Positions 33,087 to 41,774 of a stretch of DNA of 64,000 bases are shown piece after piece. Position numbers and translations under genes: made by a program. The DNA comes from CAZRCZ01 sp964598765 (GTDB lineage Bacteria > Sumerlaeota > Sumerlaeia > MVZB01 > JAJFLK01). The DNA lies in assembly GCA_964598765.1 (NCBI GenBank), contig CAZRCZ010000004.1, positions 62,001-126,000 of the forward strand. Reading direction: 5' to 3'. A model generated the notes under the pieces. The model had not been told where the DNA came from. It saw nothing but the letters and a program-made list of their open reading frames with translations, and made no database searches. The first letter of the stretch is position 1, and each line of letters starts with the position of its first letter.

Positions 33087-35201
33087 ATGTTTCGGCGATC
33101 AATTTTAATAGTGGTACTCATGGGTTCGCTCTTGGTGGCGATGTTGCTTCAAGCCTGTGCCAATTTTCGTGTTTCCCCTTCGGGGAAAAACGAAAATTAT
33201 CTCATCGGTTGCGGGAGCCGGGACATCACCGGACCGCCGTTTGGGATTCCGATGTTCGGTTACGTTCGGGGGGACCAGATTGACGAGGGGATTCATCTGC
33301 GGCTTTATTCCCGCGCGTTCATCATCGCCGAGCCGGGGAAGAACGGAAAGCGCGTCGCTTTCGTCAGCGTGGACATGGGAAGCGTGACGCACGAGATCCA
33401 GCGCGAGGTCGTGGAAAAACTTCAAAAATTTTACGGCGATCTTTACACGATTCAAAACGTCGTCATCAGCGCGACGCACACCCATTCGGGTCCGGGAGGC
33501 TACTGGCATTACGGCTCGAACACCCCCGTCGGCGCGCCGTTTTATCAGGAGCATTTCGACGCGATTGTTAAGGGCATCGTCGGCTCGATCATGGAGGCGC
33601 ATGAAAAACTTCAACCCGGAAAACTTCTGATCAATAAAGGCCGCGTCGAAAACGCTGGAGCGAATCGGTCGCTGGTTGCCTACATGAACGATCCCGCCGA
33701 AGAACGCGAGCGATACGACACTAACACTGACACAGAGATGACGCTTCTCAAATTCGTCGGACGAAAAAGGGAAATCGGCATGGTGAATTGGTTCGCCGTC
33801 CATCCGACTTCGATGACGTTTTTCAACAAGCTCATCTCCGGCGACCACAAGGGCTACGCCTCGTATCGGTTTGAAAAAATGAAGGGAACGACCCATCGTG
33901 GCGAAAACGATTTTGTCGCCGCGTTTGCCCAGAGCAACGCCGGCGACGTGACCTCCAACCTTAACCTCAACAACACCGGTCCGGGCAAAGATGAATTCGA
34001 CAGCACGCGGATCGTCGGCGAGCGGCAACTGAACAAGGCGGTTGAACTTTATGATTCCGCGACCGAACGCCTTGAAGGACCGATAGATTTCCGCCAGACC
34101 TACGTCAACTTCGCGCGTCATCCGGTTGGCGATCCCTTCACCCACGCCGGACCGCAAATGACTTGTCCCTCGGCGATCGGGTATTCGTTTGCCGCCGGTT
34201 CGACCGAAGACGGCGGAGGGCATCCTCTTTTTCACGAGGGGATGAAACAGCGCAACGCGATGGTGGACGGATTGGTCAAGGAATTGGGAAACATTCCGCC
34301 GCCGAGCGAGGAATGTCGGAAATGTCAGGAACCGAAACCGATCCTCTTCGCCACGGGGGAAATGGTTCCTCCCGCGCAACCGCAGACCCTATCGCTGAGT
34401 TTGGTCCGCATCGGCCAGTTGGTTTTGATCGTCGGTCCGGCGGAATTCACCACAATGTCCGGTCGTCGGATTCGGGAAACGGTCGGTTCGGTTCTCGGCG
34501 AGTCGGCGAAGTATCTCGTCATTGCCGGATACGCCAACGGCTACACCGGCTATGTCACCACTTGCGAGGAATATCAGACCCAGCAATACGAGGGAGGGCA
34601 CACGCTTTTCGGTCCGTGGAGTCTGGCGCTTTATCAGCAGGAATATGCGCGGCTGGCCGGGGCGATGACGGCCAGCCAATCGGCGACCAGCGATCCGCCT
34701 CCTCCCGATCCGCGCGGTCAAGTTCCGAGCCGCGAGCTGGGAACGGAATACGACCTCGCGCCCGAGGGAATGGATTTCGGCGCGGTGGATCAAGACGCGA
34801 AGGAATCGTATCGGAGGGGCGAACAGGTTCAAGTTTCATTCTGGACCGGAAATCCGCAGAACGGTTTCTATCAAAGCCCGACCACGCGCCATGCTCTCAT
34901 CCAGCGCAAGATTTCGGAAAAGGAATGGGAAGACGTCGCCCGCGACGGCGAATGGGAAATCAAATGCCGCTGGAAACAACCCGACGGTCCGCCGCCGCCG
35001 CAACCTTACGCCTTTACCAAGGAAGCGGCGCAAGGCATCGCGCAGGTTCCCCGCACCACCAAGATCGTCATCACTTGGGATATTCCTTCTGACGCCAAAC
35101 CGGGAACTTATCGGATCGTTCACCACGCCATCTGCAAGAAAAAGGGAACGAGCGGAACGAGCACTTTCTTGGGGACAAGTCGGACGTTTAAGGTTGAGTA
35201 A
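33087..35201 (+). CDS. neutral/alkaline ceramidase-like lipoprotein
   Basis: A 704-residue protein starting at ATG 33087 (GGAAGGGG eight bases upstream). The signal peptide ends in a lipobox, 'LLVAMLLQAC', so it is a predicted lipoprotein. The neutral ceramidase domain has the metal/catalytic block 'VVISATHTHSGPGGYWHYGS', 'VNWFAVHPTSMTFFNKLISG', and 'FAQSNAGDVTSNLNLNNTGP'. The C-terminal immunoglobulin-like domain is also visible ('YRRGEQVQVSFWTGNPQNGF'). Ceramidases cleave ceramide into sphingosine and a fatty acid. In bacteria that make no sphingolipid, an environmental or host-derived amide lipid is the more likely substrate. Confidence 0.88.
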   Translation: MFRRSILIVVLMGSLLVAMLLQACANFRVSPSGKNENYLIGCGSRDITGPPFGIPMFGYVRGDQIDEGIHLRLYSRAFIIAEPGKNGKRVAFVSVDMGSVTHEIQREVVEKLQKFYGDLYTIQNVVISATHTHSGPGGYWHYGSNTPVGAPFYQEHFDAIVKGIVGSIMEAHEKLQPGKLLINKGRVENAGANRSLVAYMNDPAEERERYDTNTDTEMTLLKFVGRKREIGMVNWFAVHPTSMTFFNKLISGDHKGYASYRFEKMKGTTHRGENDFVAAFAQSNAGDVTSNLNLNNTGPGKDEFDSTRIVGERQLNKAVELYDSATERLEGPIDFRQTYVNFARHPVGDPFTHAGPQMTCPSAIGYSFAAGSTEDGGGHPLFHEGMKQRNAMVDGLVKELGNIPPPSEECRKCQEPKPILFATGEMVPPAQPQTLSLSLVRIGQLVLIVGPAEFTTMSGRRIRETVGSVLGESAKYLVIAGYANGYTGYVTTCEEYQTQQYEGGHTLFGPWSLALYQQEYARLAGAMTASQSATSDPPPPDPRGQVPSRELGTEYDLAPEGMDFGAVDQDAKESYRRGEQVQVSFWTGNPQNGFYQSPTTRHALIQRKISEKEWEDVARDGEWEIKCRWKQPDGPPPPQPYAFTKEAAQGIAQVPRTTKIVITWDIPSDAKPGTYRIVHHAICKKKGTSGTSTFLGTSRTFKVE

Positions 35202-35222
35202 GCGAACGGGCGGATTGTCTTC

Positions 35223-35597
35223 TCAAATTTCCATCAATCCGAAACTGATGAGCAATGCGCGGTCAATTTCCTTCATGGTTTCCGCGCCGAGACGTCCCAT
35301 TTTTCTTTTCAACCGTTGTTTGTCGAAAGAGTGAATTTGATTGAGCAAGACGACTCCATCCCGGCTCATTCCGCCTTCCCCCTGCGAAACAAATACCTCC
35401 GTCGGATAAAGTCTGTCCTGGTCGAACTTGGAAGTGATCGCCGCGATGATCGTGATCGGACTGTGACGGTTGGCGACGTCGTTTTGCAGAACGACCGCAG
35501 GAAGGGTATTCTTGATCTCCGATCCCCGCGCGGGATCGAACTCAACCAGACAAACTTCGCCTCGCCTCGGATATTCGACGCTCATGAATCGGGCCAC
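35223..35597 (-). CDS. MazF/PemK family mRNA interferase toxin
   Basis: A 124-residue SH3-like endoribonuclease. 'RRGEVCLVEFDPARGSEIKN' and 'LPAVVLQNDVANRHSPITII' are the MazF/PemK signature, and 'DGVVLLNQIHSFDKQRL' follows. MazF cleaves mRNA at short motifs and is bound by its antitoxin. The start overlaps the end of the antitoxin gene by about 16 bases, as is usual for such pairs. Confidence 0.9.
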   Translation of the reverse strand: MARFMSVEYPRRGEVCLVEFDPARGSEIKNTLPAVVLQNDVANRHSPITIIAAITSKFDQDRLYPTEVFVSQGEGGMSRDGVVLLNQIHSFDKQRLKRKMGRLGAETMKEIDRALLISFGLMEI

Positions 35598-35842
35598 GCC
35601 TCGGAATCAAGAGCCGACCATTCACGCGCCAATTCCAGATCGCGTTGGGCGTTGGCGAGGGAACCTTCGCGAATTCGCTTTTTCAATTTCGCTCGCGCCA
35701 TCTCCCTCGCATACCGCTGAACCGCTTGATTGATCATCTCGCTTCTTCCCCCTTTGGGAGCCAGACGATCCAAAATGCGAAGCGTTCCGACCGGCAATGT
35801 TATGTTGACGCGCTTGCGGGAAAGTGTGCCGATGCCGCCCAT
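35582..35842 (-). CDS. ribbon-helix-helix antitoxin of the MazEF-like pair
   Basis: An 86-residue protein starting at ATG 35842. The N-terminal strand-helix-helix 'RKRVNITLPVGTLRILDRLA' plus 'GRSEMINQAVQRYAREM' is a ribbon-helix-helix DNA-binding domain; the C-terminal acidic helix ending in 'ALDSEAWPDS' would bind the toxin. It probably represses its own operon through the dyad just upstream. An upstream GTG at 35860 would lie inside that operator, which argues for the ATG. Confidence 0.82.
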   Translation of the reverse strand: MGGIGTLSRKRVNITLPVGTLRILDRLAPKGGRSEMINQAVQRYAREMARAKLKKRIREGSLANAQRDLELAREWSALDSEAWPDS

Positions 35843-35855
35843 GCTTGGCTCAATA

Positions 35856-35874
35856 TACACATTATTTATATGTA
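35856..35874. promoter_or_regulatory. candidate operator of the MazEF-like module
   Basis: TACACATTATTTATATGTA is an imperfect 19-base dyad with 14 matching positions. On the minus strand it contains TATAAA, a possible -10. A position over the promoter fits autorepression by the ribbon-helix-helix antitoxin. Confidence 0.45.
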
Positions 35875-35949
35875 CGACAAACTTTTTCTCCGGGCTTCAA
35901 GAAGTAGGGCGCGTTTCAGTTCTTGGAGTCACTCGCATTTGAGGCAACC

Positions 35950-36021
35950 CAGCCGCGAGCGTGAGCGAGCGTCCGAAGACAAACATAACGCGTGCTGGGT
36001 GCTCCCTTACGGTCACGGCTC
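35950..36021. repeat. 21-bp imperfect inverted repeat, GAGCGTGAGCGAGC type
   Basis: 35950-35970 (CAGCCGCGAGCGTGAGCGAG, then C) and 36001-36021 (inverse arm GCTCCCTTACGGTCACGGCT, then C) pair over most of their length. ACCCAG and CTGGGT just inside them also pair. The element sits between the MazEF-like module and secA. Confidence 0.7.
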
Positions 36022-36077
36022 GGTTCGAACGCCAATTTCTGAAGCACGCCCGAAAAAACTTCCATTTCCGGTTGAGA

Positions 36078-36107
36078 TTGACCCTTCACGCCAAGGGCGG
36101 GCATAAT
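36078..36107 (+). promoter_or_regulatory. predicted sigma70-type promoter for secA
   Basis: TTGACC (36078-36083) and CATAAT (36102-36107) are 18 bases apart. The start site would be near 36114, about 50 bases before secA. Confidence 0.6.
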
Positions 36108-36162
36108 ACGATGGAAAGGTCCGAAGAATTCCGGCCGCGTGGAATAGCCCGTGAAATAACCG

Positions 36163-39100
36163 ATGATCTCCAAAATCACGTCATTCTTCTTGGGGGACAA
36201 GAAGAGCCGCACTTTCCGAAAGCTCAAGCCGGTCATTGACCGGATCAACGGGCATTTCCGCGCGTTCGATTCGTTGAGCGACGAGGAACTCCGCGCGAAG
36301 ACCGTCGAATTCCGGCAACGGTTGACCGAAGGCGAAACGCTCGACGACCTCCTGCCCGAGGCGTTCGCCGCCGTCAAGCAGGCGTGCAAGCGGCTCTGCG
36401 GTCAAAGCTGGGAAGCCGCCGGAAACGTCATCGTTTGGGACATGGTTCCGTTCGACGTTCAGTTGGCGGGCGGGATTGAGCTTCATCGGGGCAACATCGC
36501 GGAAATGGCCACGGGCGAGGGCAAAACGCTTGTCGCCGTCCTCCCGCTTTACCTCAACGCGCTCGAAGGGCAAGGAACCCATCTGGTCACGGTCAACGAT
36601 TATCTGGCCAAGCGCGACAGCCAATGGATGGGCAAGGTTTATGAATTCCTCGGCATGACGGTCGGGAGCATCCTGACCGACATGGAGCCGGACGAGCGGC
36701 GCGTCAGTTACAATTCCGACATCACCTATGGGACGAACAACGAGTTCGGGTTCGACTACCTGCGCGACAACATGGCGCACTCGACCGATCAACTCGTCCA
36801 TCGCGGCTATCGCTACGCCATCGTGGACGAGGTGGACAGCGTGCTGATTGACGAGGCGCGGACGCCGCTCATCATTTCCGGCGCGGTGGATCGCTCGTGC
36901 CATGAGTTCGACCAACTCAAACCGCTCGTGGCCGATTTGGTGCGGAAGCAGACTCTGCTGGTCAACGATCTGGTCGGCGAGGCGGAGAAATTGCTCGATC
37001 AAGCCGAGAAGGACGGAGCCAAGGGAGAGGCGTTGACCTACGAGGCGGGGATCAAGCTTTTGCAGGCGCGCAAAGGGCATCCCAAACACAAGCGGCTCGC
37101 CAAGGTCATGGGAGAGGCGAAACTCCAACGGCTGGTGGATCGGGTCGAAAACGATTTTATGCGCGACAAACGGATGAGCGAAATCGAGGAGGAATTGTTT
37201 TTCGTCGTTGACGAAAAGGGGCACAACATTGACACGACGGTCAAGGGGCGTGAGGCGCTTTCGCCCACCGAACCGGACCTTTATTTGGTTCCCGATTTGG
37301 TCGAGCGGCTGGCCGAGCTCGAAGCCAAGACCGCGCTTTCCCCGGAGGAAATCGAGAAACTGCGGTCGGACACGATGGCCGAATATGAGCGCAAGACCGA
37401 GACGATCCACAGCCTCAACCAGCTTCTGCGCGCCTACACGCTCTACGAAAAAGACGTCGAATACGTCATTCAGGACAACAAGGTCATCATCGTGGATGAG
37501 TTCACGGGACGCTTGATGCCCGGGCGGCGATGGAGCGACGGGCTTCATCAGGCGGTCGAGGCCAAGGAAGGCGTTCAGGTCGAGAAGGAAACGCAGACAC
37601 TGGCGACGATCACGCTTCAGAATTATTTCCGCATGTATAAGAAGCTGGCGGGGATGACCGGAACGGCGGAGACCGAAGCCGCCGAATTCGCGCACACCTA
37701 CAAGATGGACGTGGCCGTCGTTCCGACGAATCGAAAAATTCGCCGCCTTGACGACGACGATCTCATCTATAAAACCCAGCGCGAGAAATACAACGCCATC
37801 GTCGAGCGGATTCAGGAAATCAACAAGAGCGGAATGCCGGTCCTGATCGGAACCGTTTCGGTGGACGTGAGCGAGAAGCTTTCGCGCATGTTGCGGCGCG
37901 TTCAGATTTCGCATAGCGTTCTCAACGCCAAGCAACACGCCCGCGAGGCGGAGATCGTCCGCGAGGCCGGCAAGGTCGGATCGGTGACGATTGCGACGAA
38001 CATGGCCGGACGCGGCACGGACATCAAACTCGGCCCGGGCGTGATCCGATGCAAGGACGCGGGATTCAACGGAAAATTTTGCGCGATTTGTCCCTATCGG
38101 GAAGGTAAACAAGGGGAGGTTGATCCCGAATTGGTTCCGTGCGGTTTGCAGATCGTCGGAACGGAACGGCATGAGGCGCGGCGCATTGACCGGCAGTTGC
38201 GCGGACGATCCGGACGCCAAGGGGATCCGGGTTACTCGCAATTTTACATCTCGCTCGAAGACGATCTCATGCGGCTATTCGCCTCGGAACGTATGGCGAA
38301 ACTGATGGCCAAGGGATTCGAGGAAGGAGAGGCGATGAGCCACGGCATCGCCACGCGGGCCATTACTTCGGCGCAGAAAAAGATCGAGGACATGAACTTC
38401 GAACGCCGGAAAAAGACGCTCGAATATGACAACGTGATGAACAAGCAACGGGTGGCGATTTACGGATTTCGCAGGGAAATTCTCGTCGGAAGCGGCGCGT
38501 TGATCGAGCCGGTCATGCACGTCGCCAAGGAGGCCGCCGCGGCGGCGTGGGACGACTTCGGTGGGAACGCGGAGGAAGCCGGACAAACCGATTCCGCTGG
38601 ATTCCTCGACTGGATTCGGCGTCAAGTGCCGATGCTCAACTTGGATGGAATTGATCCGGCGGGATATGAGGGGAACGCGGAAACGTGGCTTCAGGAAATT
38701 CTCGACCGCATCAAACAAGCCTACGAGGGAAAGGCCAAGGTTTTCGGCGACGATCTGGCCGGCGCGCTCGCTCGTTACGTCCTGCTCAACATTATTGACA
38801 CGCATTGGCGCGATCATCTGCTCGCCATTGACGAATTGCGCGAGGGAGCGTGGCTTCAAGGCTGGGGACAGATTGATCCGCTGACGTTTTATCAGAAGGA
38901 AGCGACTCTCCTTTTTGAGGAGATGATGTTCAACGTCTATAAGGAGAGCTTTGAGCACGTCTTCCGTGCCACGTTGGTGCAAGCTTCGCCGCAGGATCCG
39001 ACCTCGCGGATCAGTTTCGTCAAGGCCGAGGCCGCGCCGACAATGCAGGCGGCGCAAGCGTCTCCGGAATCGAACGGACAACAAGCGGGACAACCGGAAG

Positions 39101-39255
39101 GGGAGGAACCGCCCGCGCCTCCCAAGGTTCAGACGTATCGGCGGACCGAGGCCAAGGTCGGGCGGAATGATCCGTGCCCCTGCGGGAGCGGAAAAAAATA
39201 CAAGAAATGTCACGGCGCGCCCGGCGTGCAATCAAAAGGAGTGGACGCGGCATGA
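36163..39255 (+). CDS. secA: preprotein translocase ATPase SecA
   Basis: A 1,030-residue motor that drives unfolded preproteins through SecYEG. Walker A is 'EMATGEGKTLVAVLPLYLN'; the DEAD-type 'VDEVDSVLIDEARTPLIISG', the 'GTERHEARRIDRQLRGRSGR' motif VI and the helical scaffold 'IDTHWRDHLLAIDELREG' are intact. The C-terminus has a linker rich in Gln/Pro and a SEC-C zinc motif ('GRNDPCPCGSGKKYKKCHG'), which in other bacteria binds SecB or ribosomes. NBD2 carries an insert with Cys630, Cys640, Cys643 and Cys660, an unusual four-Cys cluster that could bind a second zinc. No clear ribosome site precedes the ATG at 36163. Confidence 0.97.
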   Translation: MISKITSFFLGDKKSRTFRKLKPVIDRINGHFRAFDSLSDEELRAKTVEFRQRLTEGETLDDLLPEAFAAVKQACKRLCGQSWEAAGNVIVWDMVPFDVQLAGGIELHRGNIAEMATGEGKTLVAVLPLYLNALEGQGTHLVTVNDYLAKRDSQWMGKVYEFLGMTVGSILTDMEPDERRVSYNSDITYGTNNEFGFDYLRDNMAHSTDQLVHRGYRYAIVDEVDSVLIDEARTPLIISGAVDRSCHEFDQLKPLVADLVRKQTLLVNDLVGEAEKLLDQAEKDGAKGEALTYEAGIKLLQARKGHPKHKRLAKVMGEAKLQRLVDRVENDFMRDKRMSEIEEELFFVVDEKGHNIDTTVKGREALSPTEPDLYLVPDLVERLAELEAKTALSPEEIEKLRSDTMAEYERKTETIHSLNQLLRAYTLYEKDVEYVIQDNKVIIVDEFTGRLMPGRRWSDGLHQAVEAKEGVQVEKETQTLATITLQNYFRMYKKLAGMTGTAETEAAEFAHTYKMDVAVVPTNRKIRRLDDDDLIYKTQREKYNAIVERIQEINKSGMPVLIGTVSVDVSEKLSRMLRRVQISHSVLNAKQHAREAEIVREAGKVGSVTIATNMAGRGTDIKLGPGVIRCKDAGFNGKFCAICPYREGKQGEVDPELVPCGLQIVGTERHEARRIDRQLRGRSGRQGDPGYSQFYISLEDDLMRLFASERMAKLMAKGFEEGEAMSHGIATRAITSAQKKIEDMNFERRKKTLEYDNVMNKQRVAIYGFRREILVGSGALIEPVMHVAKEAAAAAWDDFGGNAEEAGQTDSAGFLDWIRRQVPMLNLDGIDPAGYEGNAETWLQEILDRIKQAYEGKAKVFGDDLAGALARYVLLNIIDTHWRDHLLAIDELREGAWLQGWGQIDPLTFYQKEATLLFEEMMFNVYKESFEHVFRATLVQASPQDPTSRISFVKAEAAPTMQAAQASPESNGQQAGQPEGEEPPAPPKVQTYRRTEAKVGRNDPCPCGSGKKYKKCHGAPGVQSKGVDAA

Positions 39256-39959
39256 TGGAACTGCTTCATCAATTCAAACATAATTTCTTCGATCCGGAAG
39301 GATTGAAGGAACTGCTCAGCACGGCGGGAGGCGTATGGCCCTACGCCATTTTGTTCGCCATCGTCTTCATCGAGACGGGATTGTTCTTTTGTCTCTTGCC
39401 CGGCGATTCGTTGCTCTTCATGGCGGGGGTCGTCGCCGGAACGGGTGCGCTGAATTTTTGGCTGGTGATCGTGTTGATGTGTATCGCGGCCATCGGCGGC
39501 GACACCGCCGGATATTGGATCGGCGCGAAGATGGGCAAGGCCCTGTTCAATATGAAAGACCGCTGGTTTTTCAAGCGCGAGCACCTTGTTCTGACGCAAC
39601 AGTTTTATGACAAGCACGGAAGGAAGACGATCATTCTGGCGCGGTTTGTCCCGATTGTTCGCACCTTTGCGCCCGTTGTCGCGGGCATTGGCAATATGCA
39701 ATACCGCACGTTTATCTCCTACAACGTCTTCGGCGGAATCGGCTGGGTGATCAGCATGACGACGCTGGGTTTGGTCCTCGGCTCGCGCGAGTTCGTGCAA
39801 CGCAATCTGGAGAAAATGGTGTTGCTCATCGTTTTCATCAGCATATTGCCGGGGATCATTGAGTTCTTGAGACACCGCGCGGCAAGCAAAGCGGGCAACC
39901 CCGGCGCGGCTCCGGCGTCTCGCGCCGCCGCCGAAGCCGATCCGCCGGACGGCTTGTAG
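39252..39959 (+). CDS. DedA family membrane protein
   Basis: A 235-residue multi-pass protein of the DedA/SNARE-associated family. It has the 'IFIETGLFFCLLPGDSLLF'-type first loop, 'GGDTAGYWIGAKMGKALF', and the family motif with conserved Arg/Pro, 'ILARFVPIVRTFAPVVAGIG'. DedA proteins are envelope flippases or ion-coupled lipid transporters that move undecaprenyl phosphate or phosphatidylethanolamine. The start ATG overlaps the secA stop as ATGA, so translation is likely coupled. The C-terminus is a short Ala/Pro-rich tail. Confidence 0.9.
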   Translation: MMELLHQFKHNFFDPEGLKELLSTAGGVWPYAILFAIVFIETGLFFCLLPGDSLLFMAGVVAGTGALNFWLVIVLMCIAAIGGDTAGYWIGAKMGKALFNMKDRWFFKREHLVLTQQFYDKHGRKTIILARFVPIVRTFAPVVAGIGNMQYRTFISYNVFGGIGWVISMTTLGLVLGSREFVQRNLEKMVLLIVFISILPGIIEFLRHRAASKAGNPGAAPASRAAAEADPPDGL

Positions 39960-39980
39960 GTTCCCGCGTGAAGCTGTAGG

Positions 39981-40283
39981 ATGAAGACCATGGACATCGT
40001 TCAAGATATTGATTCAATCGCCAATTTCAAACGACGCACAAAATCGGTTCTTCGTCGTCTTCGCGAAACGGGTCATCCCGTCGTTCTGACGCGAAACGGC
40101 AGGGCCGAAGTGGTTGTACAGTCGGCCAAAGCATATCAGCGCATGATGGAATTATTTGAGCGAATGGAAACGGTGGATGCTCTTGCGGAAGCTTTTGCCG
40201 ACATCGAGGCTGGAAGGGTCCAGCCGGCGGACGAAGCCTTTGAAGAGATCCGTCAAAAATACAAGATCCCACGCCGGGCATGA
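39981..40283 (+). CDS. Phd/YefM-like antitoxin
   Basis: A 100-residue protein with the Phd/YefM pattern: 'ANFKRRTKSVLRRLRETGHP' and 'VVLTRNGRAEVVVQSAKAYQ', then a helical C-terminus with acidic residues ('ADIEAGRVQPADEAFEEI') that would wrap the toxin. It represses its own operon in known systems. It precedes a RelE-like gene with a four-base overlap. Confidence 0.88.
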   Translation: MKTMDIVQDIDSIANFKRRTKSVLRRLRETGHPVVLTRNGRAEVVVQSAKAYQRMMELFERMETVDALAEAFADIEAGRVQPADEAFEEIRQKYKIPRRA

Positions 40284-40597
40284 GGCACAGAGTTGAATTG
40301 ACCGCCCGTGCCAAAGCAGACATCGAACAGTCGTTCGCTTGGCTTGCGGAACATTCGCCCCGTCACGCGGCGGTATGGTATGACAAGTTGATCGCCGTAA
40401 TCCAATCGTTGCAGGATAAGCCGCTTCGTTGTCCGTTGGCGCCGGAGAGCGTTTTTTTCTCGTCTCCGGTCCGACTACTTCTTTACGGAAAGCGCAGGGG
40501 AATTTACCGCATCCTTTTTACGGTCGAGGGGCGCGCGGTTCGCGTTCTCCACGTTCGTCACGGGGCCCGCCGTCCCATGCGGAATTGGGAGGATTGA
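40280..40597 (+). CDS. RelE/ParE family toxin
   Basis: A 105-residue toxin of the RelE/ParE fold. Typical elements are 'LTARAKADIEQSFAWLAEHS' at the start and 'RLLLYGKRRGIYRILFTVEG' with 'VRVLHVRHGARRPM' at the end, the latter carrying the basic and His residues. RelE cleaves mRNA on the ribosome; ParE acts on gyrase. The sequence alone does not settle which. It overlaps its antitoxin (ATGA) and ends four bases before ruvB. Confidence 0.88.
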   Translation: MRHRVELTARAKADIEQSFAWLAEHSPRHAAVWYDKLIAVIQSLQDKPLRCPLAPESVFFSSPVRLLLYGKRRGIYRILFTVEGRAVRVLHVRHGARRPMRNWED

Positions 40598-40601
40598 AGA
40601 C

Positions 40602-41645
40602 GTGGCCGATCTCTTATCCCCCCGGCGGCGCGAGGATGAAAGCGAGCAAACCGAGCGCGCGCTCCGTCCCGCCCGTTGCGCCGAATTCATCGGCCAGCGC
40701 GACGTTATGGAGCAACTCTCGCTCGCCATCGAGGCCGCCAAAAGGCGGGGCGAGGCGCTCGATCACGTTTTGCTTTTCGGTCCCCCGGGATTGGGCAAAA
40801 CCACGCTCGCCCACATCATCTCCGCCGAGATGGAAGGGCAACTGAAATCCACTTCGGGTCCGGTGATCGAGCGCAAGGACGATCTCGCGGCGTTGCTCAC
40901 CGATCTGCGCAAAGGGGACGTGCTTTTCATTGATGAAGTTCACCGTTTGAATCGCGTCGTCGAGGAATGTCTCTACCCCGCGCTCGAGGATTTTAAGTTC
41001 GACATTTTGATCGGCGAGGGAGCGCACGCCAAATCCATCAAGCTTCAGCTCGAGCCGTTCACGCTGGTAGGCGCGACGACGCGGACCGGTATGTTGACCG
41101 CGCCGTTGCGCACGCGCTTCGGCTTGTTTTTCCGGCTCGGCTTTTACGGCGAGGAAGACCTTCAAAGCATCGTTCTTCGCTCGGCGGGAATTTTGGGATT
41201 GGAAGTGGATCACGGAGGGGCAATGGAAATCGCGCGACGTTCGCGCGGAACGCCTCGAATCGCCAATCGCCTCTTGCGCCGCGCGCGCGACTGGGCGCAG
41301 GTGCGCGGCGACGGACGCATCACCGCTTCGGCGGCGCGCTCGGCCTTGGAACTTTTGCAAATTGACGCGCTCGGTCTGGACCCGATGGACCGCCTTTTTC
41401 TCGAAGTCTTGATTGATAAATTTTCAGGCGGCCCGGTCGGGTTGAACACGCTTTCCGTTGCGCTTGGAGAGGAAGAAGACACGCTGATGGACGTCGTTGA
41501 GCCGTATCTGATTCAGATTGGTTTTCTCAACCGCACGGCGCGGGGACGGGTCGCCACCTCCCGCGCGTTCGAGCATTTGGGACGCAAAGCCCCGCCGCGC
41601 CATGATGATCTTCAGGGGAACTTGTTTGACTCCGCCGAACCGTGA
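40602..41645 (+). CDS. ruvB: Holliday junction helicase subunit RuvB
   Basis: A 347-residue AAA+ ATPase that, with RuvA, drives branch migration of Holliday junctions during recombinational repair. Walker A is 'LLFGPPGLGKTTLAHIIS', Walker B 'DVLFIDEVHRLNRVVEECLY', sensor 'TLVGATTRTGMLTAPLRTRF' and the winged-helix C-terminus 'NRTARGRVATSRAFEHLG'. It starts with GTG just after the RelE-like toxin, so it may be read from the same transcript. ruvA and ruvC are not adjacent. Confidence 0.97.
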   Translation: MADLLSPRRREDESEQTERALRPARCAEFIGQRDVMEQLSLAIEAAKRRGEALDHVLLFGPPGLGKTTLAHIISAEMEGQLKSTSGPVIERKDDLAALLTDLRKGDVLFIDEVHRLNRVVEECLYPALEDFKFDILIGEGAHAKSIKLQLEPFTLVGATTRTGMLTAPLRTRFGLFFRLGFYGEEDLQSIVLRSAGILGLEVDHGGAMEIARRSRGTPRIANRLLRRARDWAQVRGDGRITASAARSALELLQIDALGLDPMDRLFLEVLIDKFSGGPVGLNTLSVALGEEEDTLMDVVEPYLIQIGFLNRTARGRVATSRAFEHLGRKAPPRHDDLQGNLFDSAEP

Positions 41646-41774
41646 TTGAAGACGACCAATCCATTGCCGATTCGCGGCGTTTTCATCATAATCCCCGAGC
41701 GGCAAGCGTCATCGGGTACGAACGCGATTGAATCCCAAGGGAGGAACGCTGATTTTTAGGCGACTGAAGTTTCG

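Noticed and set aside
36181..38241. Long open frame opposite secA
   Set aside because: secA on the plus strand is unambiguous; the antisense frame has no recognisable motif.
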